Counted from the stretch's first letter, positions 1 through 5,224 are shown. The stretch is 5,224 bases of DNA from Holosporales bacterium (GCA_031286725.1 JAITTR010000099.1:1-5224), one strand, 5' to 3'. Translations and numbers: made by a program. The notes: generated from the letters alone by a model not told the origin.

Positions 1-43
1 AATTGCTTTACCTAAAACGATATTCCAATGTCTTGGCAATAAT
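1..43. repeat. Imperfect direct repeat, left copy
   Basis: This segment aligns without gaps to 652-694, with 30 of 43 positions identical by my hand count. The core at 16-43 matches 667-694 at 24 of 28 positions. Twelve of the 13 differences are transitions, as expected from an old duplication drifting in sequence. The right copy starts at the last bases of the transposase relic, so this left copy may be the tail of an earlier copy of the same insertion sequence that lies mostly outside the window. It is far too long to be an ordinary target-site duplication. The window edge cuts it, so its true left end is unknown. Confidence 0.55.
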
Positions 44-141
44 ATCGTCTTTTTTAAAGCTCTACGCTTTGATGGCCTAATGGTAAATTTGGAATTCAGA
101 GTTCCTTTATTGGTTTCGCATTAGCATCCGTAAAAGGAAGT

Positions 142-652
142 ATAGAAGGAAGCTGTGAAATACAACAGAAAAGATTAACAAAATAAATTCATGTTTTGCG
201 GAGGAACAGCCACATCTACGGCAAGAATTATTGGAATCAATCGTAACAGGCAAATAGTTATTACAAACTGAAATAGGAGAATTTGAACCTGATGGAGTTT
301 ATTTTGGAGGAAAAGAGAAGCGGCTAGTTTACTAAAAAGAGCATGCAAGGCGTTTGTAACAGTTGTTCTTAATTGTTTAAAAGACAAGTTAATTCATTAA
401 CTACAGATGGTTGGAAGCCTGCTGGTCTAGTATTAAATGACTTTTTCTACTATCGCGTTTCCCATAGCGATAAGAGGAAAAGTTATATAAATAACATTGA
501 GTGTTTTGAAAGTTTTGCTAAGAGTAAGACTTGCTAAATTCAATGGATATTTATCTAATCATTTTGTATTATATTTAGAAGAATGTGAATTTAGATTTTA
601 CCATAGAGGAGAAAATCTGGTTTCTTTTATAGCTTTAATTTTATACAAATAA
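142..652 (+). pseudogene. Decayed IS1595-family (IS1016-like) transposase
   Basis: Fragments in changing frames together read as an IS1016-type DDE transposase. In order these are: C-E-I-Q-Q-K-R-L-T-K, then a stop at 184-186 (frame 1); G-G-T-A-T-S-T-A-R-I-I-G-I-N-R-N at 200-247, the helix-turn-helix part (frame 2); I-G-E-F-E-P-D-G-V-Y-F-G-G-K at 273-314 (frame 3); L-L-K-R-A-C-K-A-F-V-T-V-V from about 329 (frame 2); T-D-G-W-K-P-A-G-L at 403-429 through H-S to I-N-N-I-E (frame 1); and R-L-A-K-F-N-G-Y-L followed by E-E-C-E-F-R-F-Y-H-R at 527-607, ending at TAA 650-652 (frame 2). The likely acidic catalytic residues are still visible (Asp at 291-293, Asp at 406-408, Glu at 499-501). At least four frameshifts and several stops rule out a working protein. 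The relic is shorter than the roughly 210-220 residues usual for the group; the pieces missing are around the Gly/Arg-rich linker after Y-F-G-G-K and just before T-D-G-W. The 5' end is uncertain: I took the ATA at 142 as a possible former start. The family call is from remembered motifs, not a search. Confidence 0.8.
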
Positions 653-694
653 GTTGTCGCATCCGGAACGATATTTCAATATCTTAACAATAAT
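652..694. repeat. Imperfect direct repeat, right copy
   Basis: This is the partner of the repeat at 1-43. It begins at the last two bases of the transposase relic's TAA and ends in A-rich DNA. The best-conserved stretch is AACGATATT followed by CAAT and CAATAAT at matching spacing. It probably represents the non-coding right end of the insertion sequence. I could not identify a matching terminal inverted repeat at the left side of the relic. Confidence 0.5.
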
Positions 695-786
695 CTGAAA
701 TAAAGCTTAGGAATTTAAGAAGCAAGCGGAACGAAGACGCCCTTAAATCCATCGCCTATCAGCATTTTATTTAATGAGGATAATTG
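695..786. other. Intergenic spacer with no supported gene
   Basis: This lies between the insertion-sequence relic and the stop of the secreted-protein gene. I see no strong hairpin followed by a T-run, so no terminator is called for the - strand gene ending at 787. On the - strand a short open stretch runs from 786 to TAA at 715-717, in the same frame as the preceding gene. It includes an ATG at 765 reading M-L-I-G-D-G-F-K-G-V-F-V-P-L-A-S. No ribosome binding site precedes that ATG, so it is not called as a gene. Confidence 0.5.
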
Positions 787-2238
787 TTATGACATTTGAG
801 ACGGTTCATTCTTTAAATTCTTAGCCATTTCGCCTAGTTTTACATACGCATCTATTAGAGCTTGTACCTGTTGCGTCTGATTCTCTATTTGAGAGGTAGC
901 ATTATTAAAGTCAGGCAACTTTACCTGCGAAACAATCATAGAATCTTTTTCAGGAGATTCTACCGGCACTCCGTTTTTTGATGCCATCGAAATTTCGTCT
1001 TTTGTCTCTACGGATTGTCCATTTCTCGTTTCCAGAGAGACATCTTTTGAAGCTATGGGAGATTCAATTTTTGCTTCTGATGCGCTCATTGGACTAATAG
1101 ATTGAGCTTCTTGAGAACCTGTAGGACTCCCAGCGGTTGAAACCTCAATACTCTCGTTAGAGCCGGCGGATTGTTCGATTCTCGGTTCTGTATAAGACTT
1201 ACTTTTAAGCTCCGGAGCAACTTCTGATATTGAAGGCTGTTCAGTTGCTGAGAGCTCAGCAGGAGGTATAGCTTGATCTATCGATCTGTTGCCAACTATC
1301 GCCCTTTCCTCTACTACATTTCTATCAGCAACCATTCTATCGATAGCTAATGGATTTGAGCTTCCAATCACGCTCCTTCTGTCCACGTCAGTACCGTTCC
1401 CAATACTAGCCAATAATGCGTCAAGTTTTTTGCCATTTTCTTCAGTCGCACTCGCCAATCCCTCAACTTTCTCAACTAATTCAGCTTCTCTTGCTGCCGA
1501 TTCCTTTATCTTCTCTACAGCTTTATTCGCGAGATCAGATCCTATAACCATCGGATCCGCTTGTTGTACTGTCTCCTGTATAACCTGAGGTTGCCCACTC
1601 GCCTGATCCTGACCCTGCCGCAATTGGTCTTGCTGATTTTGCGTAAGCTGCTGGACTTGCTCGTAATTCACAGGAGCTTGTACAGGAAAAGTCTGCGACT
1701 GCTCAAGACTCACAGGATTTTGCTCAGGAATCGATTGAGATTGCATAGGATTTGTAAACGCTTGTTCCGGAGTCATTACCGCTTCCGGCCCGGGATTTAA
1801 AGAAATCTGCGCTGGCATAGATTGCAATTGAGCGTTAGCGAGAATTTGCTCTGGGAGTACTTGTGTTTGCGCGATATTTCCAGAACCTAGATCCTGCGGC
1901 GTCTGACTTTGCTGAATGGGCGGAGCAAAGGGTTGATCCGGAGCTATTGCTTGCTCTTGCCCAGAATTTGCAGGAGTCTGCCCCATTTGTATTTGATAAG
2001 GGGGCACTACGCAAGGAACATCCGTTTGATTTTGTTGTCCTTGAGCTTGAGTCTCTTGACCAGGCATAACTTGAAATTGTCCGGCATTTTCTGACGGGAC
2101 TTGAACGACTCCCATAAAATTATCCACTACATTTTCAGGGCTTTGACTCTCCGTACTCTCAGCCGCGTCAATATCGTATATGCCTAATCCCAAAATAATC
2201 GGAGTAAGGCAAGAAAACAAACATTTCTTATTTATCAT
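787..2238 (-). CDS. Secreted Gln/Pro-rich repeat protein of unknown function
   Basis: I do not recognise this 483-residue protein. The start chosen is the ATG at 2238, because GAGGTG sits four bases upstream and the protein then opens with a clean signal peptide: basic M-I-N-K-K, a hydrophobic core to about residue 21, and a plausible signal peptidase I site I-D-A/A near residue 25. An ATG at 2265 would add nine residues (M-P-H-Y-C-K-R-C-F) behind a weaker GGGGA. The mature protein has no membrane segment and is probably exported to the periplasm or beyond. In order it has: a Gln/Pro-rich part with a degenerate 14-residue tandem repeat (about 86-212); a charged helical part with likely coiled coil (about 236-281, with L-V-E-K-V-E-G-L); an Arg/Asp-containing linker; a Ser/Glu/Lys-rich low-complexity part (about 371-436); and a C-terminal helix (about 446-474) with Q-V-Q-A-L-I-D-A-Y-V-K-L-G-E-M. 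Most of it should be disordered apart from the helices. GC is clearly higher than in the permease gene upstream. It could be a surface or periplasmic structural protein or a secreted host-interaction factor; nothing in the sequence decides between these. Confidence 0.85.
   Translation of the reverse strand: MINKKCLFSCLTPIILGLGIYDIDAAESTESQSPENVVDNFMGVVQVPSENAGQFQVMPGQETQAQGQQNQTDVPCVVPPYQIQMGQTPANSGQEQAIAPDQPFAPPIQQSQTPQDLGSGNIAQTQVLPEQILANAQLQSMPAQISLNPGPEAVMTPEQAFTNPMQSQSIPEQNPVSLEQSQTFPVQAPVNYEQVQQLTQNQQDQLRQGQDQASGQPQVIQETVQQADPMVIGSDLANKAVEKIKESAAREAELVEKVEGLASATEENGKKLDALLASIGNGTDVDRRSVIGSSNPLAIDRMVADRNVVEERAIVGNRSIDQAIPPAELSATEQPSISEVAPELKSKSYTEPRIEQSAGSNESIEVSTAGSPTGSQEAQSISPMSASEAKIESPIASKDVSLETRNGQSVETKDEISMASKNGVPVESPEKDSMIVSQVKLPDFNNATSQIENQTQQVQALIDAYVKLGEMAKNLKNEPSQMS
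1603..1983 (-). repeat. Degenerate 14-residue (42-bp) Gln-rich tandem repeat
   Basis: Within the secreted protein, about nine units of 13-15 residues follow one another. The consensus is roughly P-x-Q-x-x-x-N-x-x-Q-x-Q-x-hydrophobic. The clearest units are P-E-Q-A-F-T-N-P-M-Q-S-Q-S-I, P-E-Q-N-P-V-S-L-E-Q-S-Q-T-F and P-V-Q-A-P-V-N-Y-E-Q-V-Q-Q-L, which are consecutive and exactly 14 residues each. Outer units drift and carry one-residue insertions or losses. Unit identity is low at DNA level, so this is an old repeat that has diverged, not a recent slippage tract. Confidence 0.65.
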
Positions 2239-2242
2239 AAAA

Positions 2243-2250
2243 CACCTCTT
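2243..2250 (-). promoter_or_regulatory. Ribosome binding site deciding the start of the secreted protein
   Basis: The - strand reads AAGAGGTG here, with four T bases before the ATG at 2238. This is the best Shine-Dalgarno match near any start in the window. It supports the inner ATG over the ATG at 2265. Confidence 0.65.
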
Positions 2251-2290
2251 ACAATAATGAGGCATATGTTCCCCACTAACTTCTTATTAA

Positions 2291-2296
2291 ATCATA
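2291..2296 (-). promoter_or_regulatory. Possible -10 box for the secreted-protein gene
   Basis: The - strand reads TATGAT, five of six matches to the consensus, about 50 bases upstream of the chosen start. The upstream DNA is very AT-rich, but I find no good -35 hexamer at 16-18 bases. The call rests on the -10 box and on the long gap after the permease gene, which makes a separate promoter likely. Confidence 0.3.
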
Positions 2297-2330
2297 CCTA
2301 TAAAAAGTTAAAGATTTATTAATACGAAAG

Positions 2331-2369
2331 AAAAAATTGCGCTTTTAAAGAAGCTTCTTAGAATTCTTT
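2331..2369 (-). terminator. Weak candidate terminator after the permease gene
   Basis: On the - strand, arms AAAGAA and TTCTTT (2364-2369 and 2347-2352) flank an 11-base loop. A run of six T bases (2331-2336) lies ten bases further on. Two short palindromes, AAGAAGCTTCTT and AGAATTCT, sit back to back here. The stem is AT-rich and the T-run is displaced, so termination would be weak at best. Confidence 0.2.
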
Positions 2370-2434
2370 TTGAAACTAAAGTCCATATAAAGACATAATC
2401 GGCTGAATCTAGACTGATAAAACATCTTTAATAT

Positions 2435-3673
2435 TTATAATAAAAATTTTACTTTTGGAGAAAACAGTTTTTTGTATATAAAAAATATTGGAAAATTAGA
2501 AACAAGACAAGTTATATATAAGAAAATCCAGGAATAATTTTCAACTATAAGAGCTCCCGTATAAGACGATAATACTCTTACTATAGAACCCATGGACAAC
2601 AAAAGAGTATAAACGACAACGTTAGAGTTAGAAATCTGGGCTATATACGTTCTTAATACAATGGTAGAAATCGCGAATATAAAAGTCGAAATAGTCATGA
2701 TAATCGCTAGGAAAACCAAATTCAAATTGCTTATCGCGACATATAAAAATAATAAAGAAGCGATAATTCCTCCGATTATAGACGCTTTTATACAACTCTC
2801 TATTTTCATTTTATAAGTTCCGAATCCCGCAACTAACCCTCCCAAAATTTGAGCTATTATTCCCGGAATTTGAGAAACATTGGCAAAATCCGTTTTACTG
2901 ATTCCTTTTAATTGTAAAAATATAGGCTTTAAGCTGTTTATACAAATATCAGAAAATTTAAAAGAAAAGAATATAGTTAACACTATCCAAAAACTACGTT
3001 TTTTCAATAAACCTATTAAATATTTTACATAGACAAAGAAAGATTTGTTATCTATATCGGCAGAGGAGGTATTGGTTATTTTCGGAAGAACAATTGTCGC
3101 AATCGTAGAAAGCAAAATTGAGAAACTCACGGTTAAAAAACCTATGTGCCAGCTATAAGCGTTTGCTATGTATAATATTGCAGCTCCTGATATAAACGAT
3201 CCTAATCTAAATCCCATATTTGAAAATGCCGCGGCAATTCCTAATTCAGATTTTCCAAACGAGATAAGCTTTATATGAAAACAAAGAATATCGCTTATGG
3301 ATATCACTGTCGTTATCAAAAAGACAAGAACAAAGGCAAGAGACATGCTGCGATAAATTTCGAAAAATCCAATAGAAATAAATAATAACAAAATAATCCC
3401 CTGAGATATAAAAGACATTGTTTTTAAAATATCAATTTTAGAACTGGAATACTTGTTTATTATATTTTTTATAAATGGAGCCAAAAGAAATTTTAATCCA
3501 TATGGCAGAGAAGCAATAAAAACTAAAGAAATTTGGGAGATTTTAACGCCCATTTCGGATAGCATAAAGGGAAAATTTGCAGAAACTCCCATAAAAACGA
3601 TGCCGCTCATAAAAGAGGTAAAGAATATATAAGAAATTATTATATATTGCCGTTTTGTTATATTAAGGAACAC
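2435..3673 (-). CDS. AmpG-like major facilitator superfamily permease
   Basis: This 412-residue protein is an inner-membrane transporter with about twelve hydrophobic segments, split by a hydrophilic central loop at about residues 198-227, as in MFS proteins. AmpG-type landmarks are L-P-Y-G-L-K-F-L-L-A-P-F-I (56-68), D-I-L at 128-130 where AmpG has its Q-D-I-x-x-D signature, F-R-L-G-S-F-I-S-G (155-163), and G-I-S-K-T-D-F-A-N-V followed by I-L-G-G-L (257-280). AmpG carries anhydromuropeptides from the periplasm to the cytoplasm for cell-wall recycling. Here the second Asp of the signature is replaced, so the substrate may differ; intracellular alphaproteobacteria often carry several divergent AmpG paralogues. 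The start is a GTG (3671-3673), two codons after the in-frame TGA of ftsA. The next Met (residue 22) would remove half of the first membrane segment. Co-transcription with ftsA is very likely. The DNA is strongly AT-rich. Confidence 0.8.
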   Translation of the reverse strand: MFLNITKRQYIIISYIFFTSFMSGIVFMGVSANFPFMLSEMGVKISQISLVFIASLPYGLKFLLAPFIKNIINKYSSSKIDILKTMSFISQGIILLLFISIGFFEIYRSMSLAFVLVFLITTVISISDILCFHIKLISFGKSELGIAAAFSNMGFRLGSFISGAAILYIANAYSWHIGFLTVSFSILLSTIATIVLPKITNTSSADIDNKSFFVYVKYLIGLLKKRSFWIVLTIFFSFKFSDICINSLKPIFLQLKGISKTDFANVSQIPGIIAQILGGLVAGFGTYKMKIESCIKASIIGGIIASLLFLYVAISNLNLVFLAIIMTISTFIFAISTIVLRTYIAQISNSNVVVYTLLLSMGSIVRVLSSYTGALIVENYSWIFLYITCLVSNFPIFFIYKKLFSPKVKFLL

Positions 3674-3679
3674 TAAATT

Positions 3680-4939
3680 TCAGATTCCCCTCTTAACCCA
3701 AGTAACTATTTTTTGCCAAATAGATTTCCTTGAAGAAGACAAGAAATTATTATTAAAAAGTTCATTCATACAATATAATACGCTTCCTGCGGCGGAAGAA
3801 AAAGACGCAGTTTGAACAAAATCATGGGAACCGATTGCTCTTATTGGTTTTCCAAGCCTTACGAATGCGTTTCCAAAAAATCTTTTTGCTTTCATTAAAT
3901 CGCTAATCCCCGCGATCCTACTTCCTCCGCCGGTTATTACTATTCTTTGTAGCAACGCTTTATCCGCTCCGCACTCGGAGATATGTTTTTGAATTAATTC
4001 GAAAGTCTCTTCTAATCTTGAGCTAATTATTGAATCCAACATTGTTTTCGATACGTTTTGAATATGCTCCTCTCCATATTCGTCTATTCTTGGAACGAGA
4101 ATTTGTTCTTCGTCATTAGACGCCGAGCCGGAAGCCGCCCCATACAATATCTTTAGCCTTTCAGCGTTTGAGCTCGAAGTCCTAAGGATTGTGGCAATAT
4201 CTTTCGTAATATTATTGCCACCGACTGGTATTGCGCTTATATATAATAATTTTCTTTCATAATAACACGCTATGACAGTTGTAGAACCGCCAATATCTAT
4301 AAGAGTAACCCCCGAGGATATTTCGTCTGGCAACAACACGGATAATCCAGATGCGTATGTAGAAGAAATAAAACCTTTTATTTCAATATTATTTCTGTTT
4401 AAGCAATTTTTAATGTTTTTTATTAAGGACGATTTCGCGGTTATTATGTGAAAAACTGCGGATAATTTATCGCCCACCATACCTATAGGATCTTGAATTC
4501 CATCAGTTTCGTCTATTGAATAGGAAATGGGAAATACGTGTATAACTTCTACGGAATTTAATATATATTGAGCGGCGTCACAATTCGATAAAGAATTGAG
4601 GTGTATATCGTCAACGGGTATTTGGCCTATAGCTATCGAATTTCTTACGGCCTGAGATTCAATCGCCCAAGAAGGAAGAGCAACTAATATGGATTTTATA
4701 GACTTTTGAGCTTCCTTTTCCGCTGTAGATATTGCGTTTAATATAGAATCTTCAAGCTCTTCTAAATTTGTTATCGCTCCTCTTTTTATGCCCTTCGCTA
4801 ATTGATACCCAACGCCTATAATTCTTATTTCCGCTTCTTCGCTCTTTTGGTCGTTTTTAGCTATGGTAACGCATATAGTATTCGTCCCTAAATCTAAAAC
4901 GGCAATATCGCTTTTTAAATCAATTACTTTCCTTAACAC
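3680..4939 (-). CDS. ftsA: Cell division protein FtsA
   Basis: FtsA is an actin-like ATPase that anchors FtsZ filaments to the inner membrane and recruits later divisome proteins. At 419 residues it has normal length. Visible landmarks are: phosphate-1 loop V-L-D-L-G-T-N-T (14-21); alphaproteobacteria-type I-G-V-G-Y-Q-x-x-x-G-I-K-R-G (41-54); the 1C subdomain (about 85-165) with H-V-F-P-I-S-Y-S-I-D and D-P-I-G-M-V-G-D-K-L; phosphate-2 loop L-I-D-I-G-G-S-T-T (213-221); A-I-P-V-G-G-N-N-I-T-K-D-I-A (236-249); the adenosine motif I-T-G-G-G-S (335-340) followed by R-I-A-G-I; and a C-terminal amphipathic membrane-targeting helix (about 404-417) with two Trp. No key motif is missing, so it should be functional. 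The start is GTG, and an in-frame TAG two codons upstream excludes any longer start. The ribosome binding site is poor: AAGGCGGA lies about 13 bases upstream. Unusually, no ftsQ lies upstream and no ftsZ downstream. Confidence 0.95.
   Translation of the reverse strand: MLRKVIDLKSDIAVLDLGTNTICVTIAKNDQKSEEAEIRIIGVGYQLAKGIKRGAITNLEELEDSILNAISTAEKEAQKSIKSILVALPSWAIESQAVRNSIAIGQIPVDDIHLNSLSNCDAAQYILNSVEVIHVFPISYSIDETDGIQDPIGMVGDKLSAVFHIITAKSSLIKNIKNCLNRNNIEIKGFISSTYASGLSVLLPDEISSGVTLIDIGGSTTVIACYYERKLLYISAIPVGGNNITKDIATILRTSSSNAERLKILYGAASGSASNDEEQILVPRIDEYGEEHIQNVSKTMLDSIISSRLEETFELIQKHISECGADKALLQRIVITGGGSRIAGISDLMKAKRFFGNAFVRLGKPIRAIGSHDFVQTASFSSAAGSVLYCMNELFNNNFLSSSRKSIWQKIVTWVKRGI
3686..3693 (-). 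promoter_or_regulatory. Purine-rich ribosome binding site inside the end of ftsA
   Basis: The - strand reads AGAGGGGA across the last codons of ftsA, about 12 bases before the GTG start of the permease. This spacing is longer than usual. Together with the two-codon gap between stop and start, it suggests translation of the permease is coupled to termination of ftsA. Confidence 0.4.
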
Positions 4940-5099
4940 TTTCTAAGCCAAATCCGCCTTAAATAGATTTCTTTTTAATAACGCACAAGAAATCCAATCT
5001 GCTATGTCAGCGAATTAATGATACTATAACCGGTAAAATTAATCTAGCGGTTTAGAAAGCTGGTTTTATAAGGTTAGCCGTTTTGGTTTTAAGCGCAGG
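4940..5099. other. AT-rich leader region upstream of ftsA
   Basis: No coding frame on either strand looks real here; stops are frequent and nothing resembles the C-terminus of FtsQ. On the - strand TATAGT occurs at about 5023-5028 and could be a -10 box for ftsA, but no good -35 sits at the right distance. Together with the hairpins to its right, this makes about 285 bases without a gene. Confidence 0.45.
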
Positions 5100-5138
5100 G
5101 GGCGGATATGGTATTCTTCGATTTTACCATATCCGCCC
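5100..5138. repeat. Perfect 14-bp inverted repeat, 11-base loop
   Basis: The left arm at 5100-5113 (GGGCGGATATGGTA) is the exact reverse complement of 5125-5138. The stem has six GC pairs at its base end and would be stable as RNA or cruciform. No T-run follows it on the + strand (AAAAG) or the - strand, so it is not a standard intrinsic terminator. It lies just upstream of the ftsA leader. Confidence 0.85.
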
Positions 5139-5152
5139 AAAAGATTTGTCAA
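5126..5152 (-). promoter_or_regulatory. Possible leftward promoter toward ftsA
   Basis: The other arm of the 12-bp inverted repeat gives TTGACA on the - strand (5147-5152). TATGGT (5126-5131) follows after a short 15-base spacer. The -10 box lies in the arm of the 14-bp hairpin. The spacer is below the usual 16-18 bases, so this is a weak call, but it faces ftsA. Confidence 0.2.
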
Positions 5153-5190
5153 GGTCCGCTCGCTGAGCTCGCTATGTGCCTTGACAAATC
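5143..5190. repeat. Perfect 12-bp inverted repeat, 24-base loop
   Basis: Arm 5143-5154 (GATTTGTCAAGG) is the exact reverse complement of 5179-5190. The loop contains GCTCGCT twice (5158-5164 and 5167-5173), separated by GA and overlapping a GAGCTC palindrome. On the - strand the stem is followed by TTTT and then GGG, which gives a weak terminator shape for any gene ending to the right. It starts only four bases after the previous inverted repeat. Confidence 0.8.
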
Positions 5191-5209
5191 GTATTTCTCG
5201 AAATAGAAA
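5181..5209 (+). promoter_or_regulatory. Possible rightward promoter (TTGACA, 17 bp, TAGAAA)
   Basis: A perfect -35 consensus TTGACA at 5181-5186 is followed after exactly 17 bases by TAGAAA (5204-5209), four of six matches to a -10 box. If active it would transcribe out of the window to the right. The -35 lies in the right arm of the 12-bp inverted repeat, so it may be there by accident of the palindrome. Confidence 0.25.
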
Positions 5210-5214
5210 TTTCG
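5193..5214. repeat. Small AT-rich hairpin with two alternative pairings
   Basis: CGAAAT at 5199-5204 pairs with ATTTCG at 5209-5214 around a four-base loop. Alternatively ATTTCT at 5193-5198 pairs with AGAAAT at 5205-5210. The two pairings exclude each other. AAATTT recurs at 5207-5212 and 5218-5223, so the palindromic character continues to the edge of the window. Confidence 0.45.
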
Positions 5215-5224
5215 TTGAAATTTT

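Noticed and set aside
175..387. 70-residue open frame on the - strand
   Set aside because: It lies antisense to the transposase relic, has no ribosome binding site, and its hydrophobic look is a by-product of the opposite strand.
451..472. Inverted repeat TATCGC / GCGATA
   Set aside because: Only six base pairs and inside the transposase relic, where it is explained by coding sequence.
715..765. Sixteen-codon gene on the - strand
   Set aside because: No ribosome binding site and too short to judge by itself; kept only as a finding about the in-frame tail.
1289..2094. Several open frames on the + strand
   Set aside because: All are antisense to the repeat-rich secreted-protein gene; their Leu/Arg-rich or Ser-rich content mirrors its codons and they lack ribosome binding sites.
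2209..2238. Lipoprotein signal (L-F-S-C) in the secreted protein
   Set aside because: The Cys comes at residue 10, too early for a full hydrophobic core, and the hydrophobic stretch continues past it to a normal signal peptidase I site.
2239..2265. Upstream ATG start for the secreted protein
   Set aside because: It would place a Cys/Arg-containing stretch before the signal peptide, and the inner ATG has the stronger ribosome binding site.
5095..5224. tRNA or known structured RNA
   Set aside because: The hairpins do not fold into a cloverleaf, no T-loop sequence is present, and no familiar RNA motif was recognised.
1..5224. CRISPR array, phage or toxin-antitoxin system
   Set aside because: No short regularly spaced direct repeats with unique spacers, no phage genes, and no pair of small adjacent genes.

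Overview
This window looks like chromosomal DNA of a low-GC alphaproteobacterium, most likely a host-associated or intracellular lineage (Holosporales or Rickettsiales type; this is inference). The best evidence is the cell-division protein FtsA, whose middle region follows the alphaproteobacterial pattern (H-x-x-P-I-x-Y-S-x-D ... D-P-x-G-M-x-G-D-x-L, and A-I-P-V-G-G ... D-I-A). Supporting signs are AT-rich codons, GTG starts, an AmpG-type permease of the kind common in obligate intracellular alphaproteobacteria, and a decayed insertion sequence.

Layout from left to right. Positions 1-694 hold a broken IS1595-family (IS1016-like) transposase on the + strand. It is split over several frames, and the first bases of the window are an imperfect direct copy of the bases just after the transposase. 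Positions 653-786 contain no supported gene. All three intact genes lie on the - strand. They are, in transcription order from right to left: ftsA (3680-4939), an AmpG-like MFS permease (2435-3673), and a secreted, glutamine/proline-rich repeat protein of unknown function (787-2238). The permease starts two codons after the ftsA stop, so those two genes should be co-transcribed and translationally coupled. The secreted-protein gene is about 200 bases further on and probably has its own promoter.

Upstream of ftsA (4940-5224) there is no ftsQ or other division gene. The sequence instead holds a run of inverted repeats: a perfect 14-bp hairpin, a perfect 12-bp hairpin whose arms carry TTGACA on both strands, and a small AT-rich hairpin. 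This may be a palindromic repeat element, a bidirectional promoter or a terminator region.

The genes do not form one obvious pathway. FtsA tethers FtsZ to the membrane, and the permease may carry cell-wall fragments or another solute. The secreted protein is the least explained item: it has a signal peptide, a degenerate 14-residue Gln-rich tandem repeat, a likely coiled coil, a Ser/Glu/Lys-rich segment, and much higher GC than the permease gene next to it. No convincing new multi-gene system is visible; the secreted repeat protein and the hairpin cluster are the parts worth following up.
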